Both the position numbers and the translations under genes were made by a program. DNA of 6,353 nt from Actinomycetota bacterium (GTDB lineage: Bacteria > Actinomycetota > CADDZG01 > WHSQ01), in the NCBI GenBank assembly GCA_013695055.1, contig JACDBF010000414.1, positions 1-6,353 on the forward strand. Direction: 5' to 3'. The notes below the pieces were generated by a model that saw nothing but the letters and a program-made list of their open reading frames with translations, had not been told where the DNA came from and made no database searches. Positions within the stretch are counted from its first letter, which is position 1. Every line of letters begins with the position of its first letter. Below, one piece after another: positions 5,520-6,353 of this stretch.

Positions 5520-6353
5520 CTAGCGGCTGGAGGTGAGGAAGATCGACTTGGCCGCATCGAAGGACTCGAGGCACTTTCCGGCCCCGAGGACGACCGATTC
5601 GAGAGGCTGCTCGGTGACGTGCACTGGAACCTCAGCCTCTTGTGACAACAGCATATTCAGCCCCGAGAGCATCCCTCCACCTCCGGTCAAGGTGATGCCG
5701 TTCATCAAGACGTCCTGGACCAAGTCTGGAGGGGATGCGCCAATGCACTCCACGGTCGCGGTCACGATGGCACGCACCTGCTCATTGATCGCCTCTCTGA
5801 TCTCTTCAGAGGTGATCATGACGTTCTTGGGGAGACCCGAGGCGAGATCCCGTCCCCTGAGCTCGGCCTTTTCCTCAGTCGAGCGCGGAAATGCGGATCC
5901 CACCGCGATCTTGATGCGCTCAGCGGTTCGCTCACCGATCGCGATCGAATACTCGCGCCTCATGTAGCTGCTTATGGCGGCATCGAGATCAAACCCTCCA
6001 ACTCGCACTGCGGTATTCGTGACTATTCCGCCGAGTGAGACGAGCGCGACTTCGCTTGTTCCCCCACCCACATCCACCACGAGATTGCCCAGCGGCTCGT
6101 GAACCGGCAACCCCGCACCTATGGCGGCGGCCATGGGCTCTTCGATCATGTAGCAGGCTCTAGCCCCCGCGCTCAGGGTCGCTTCCTCGACGGCCCGCCG
6201 CTCAACCTCGGTGAGCGCGCTCGGTACGCATACCAGCACGCGCGGACGAGAAAAGCGGCCGACTCCCGCGCGCTGCAATATCAAGCGAATCAGCTTCTCG
6301 GTGATGTCGAAATCCGAGATGGCCCCCGACCGAAGTGGTCTTACCGCAACGAT
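5520..6353 (-). CDS. mreB: Rod shape-determining protein MreB (5' end outside window)
   Basis: The frame is open to the window edge; 277 codons are visible and about 65–70 N-terminal residues, including the first phosphate loop, are missing. The TTG at 6284 is not the start, because the upstream codons read IVAVRPLRSGAISDFDITEK, a normal MreB segment. Further motifs: IEEPMAAAIGAGLP (70–83), the phosphate-2 motif VVDVGGGTSEVALVSLGGIV (92–111), IGERTAERIKI (140–150), RGRDLASGLPKNV and the adenosine motif TGGGGMLSGL (223–232). MreB is a bacterial actin that binds ATP, forms filaments on the inner membrane face and guides cell-wall synthesis. The C-terminus (GKCLESFDAAKSIFLTSSR) is intact and of normal length. 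The next gene on the strand is the PDZ–Lon protease and not mreC, so this may be a solitary or second mreB/mbl-type paralogue. Confidence 0.95.
   Translation of the reverse strand: MVAVRPLRSGAISDFDITEKLIRLILQRAGVGRFSRPRVLVCVPSALTEVERRAVEEATLSAGARACYMIEEPMAAAIGAGLPVHEPLGNLVVDVGGGTSEVALVSLGGIVTNTAVRVGGFDLDAAISSYMRREYSIAIGERTAERIKIAVGSAFPRSTEEKAELRGRDLASGLPKNVMITSEEIREAINEQVRAIVTATVECIGASPPDLVQDVLMNGITLTGGGGMLSGLNMLLSQEAEVPVHVTEQPLESVVLGAGKCLESFDAAKSIFLTSSR

Overview
The window is GC-rich bacterial DNA and most likely comes from an actinobacterium. The main reason is a PDZ–Lon serine protease gene lying directly upstream of a full-length UPF0182 membrane protein gene, a pairing I know from actinobacterial genomes. 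The class or genus cannot be fixed from the sequence. I would lean towards an uncultured or deep-branching lineage, because the mreB here is not followed by mreC/mreD.

Layout. Left part, plus strand (1–1289): a short open frame running in from the window edge that reads like the C-terminal end of an IS-type integrase/transposase and carries a perfect 7-residue tandem duplication; a SAM-dependent methyltransferase gene broken by one apparent base deletion near 392; and a small HicB-like gene with no recognisable toxin partner. This side looks like accessory DNA. A convergent junction (1290–1416) holds a terminator that serves the minus strand.

Right part, minus strand (1384–6353), read from right to left: mreB (5' end outside the window), a membrane-anchored PDZ–Lon protease of the YlbL type, the large UPF0182 membrane protein, an initiator tRNA-fMet and its intrinsic terminator. 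Gaps are short (54, 67 and 41 bp), so co-transcription is plausible. The tRNA also has a possible promoter of its own.

How they may work together: MreB organises wall synthesis along the inner face of the membrane. The PDZ–Lon protein is predicted to be a membrane-tethered protease with its Ser/Lys dyad outside the cytoplasm. UPF0182 is a seven-helix membrane protein with a large soluble domain of unknown function. The shared strand and spacing suggest an envelope-related group, but this is inference. I do not see an obviously new defence or mobile system. The points most worth a second look are the mreB/protease/UPF0182/initiator-tRNA arrangement, the methyltransferase frameshift, the duplicated heptapeptide, the solitary HicB-like gene and the unusual G1·A72 pair in the initiator tRNA.
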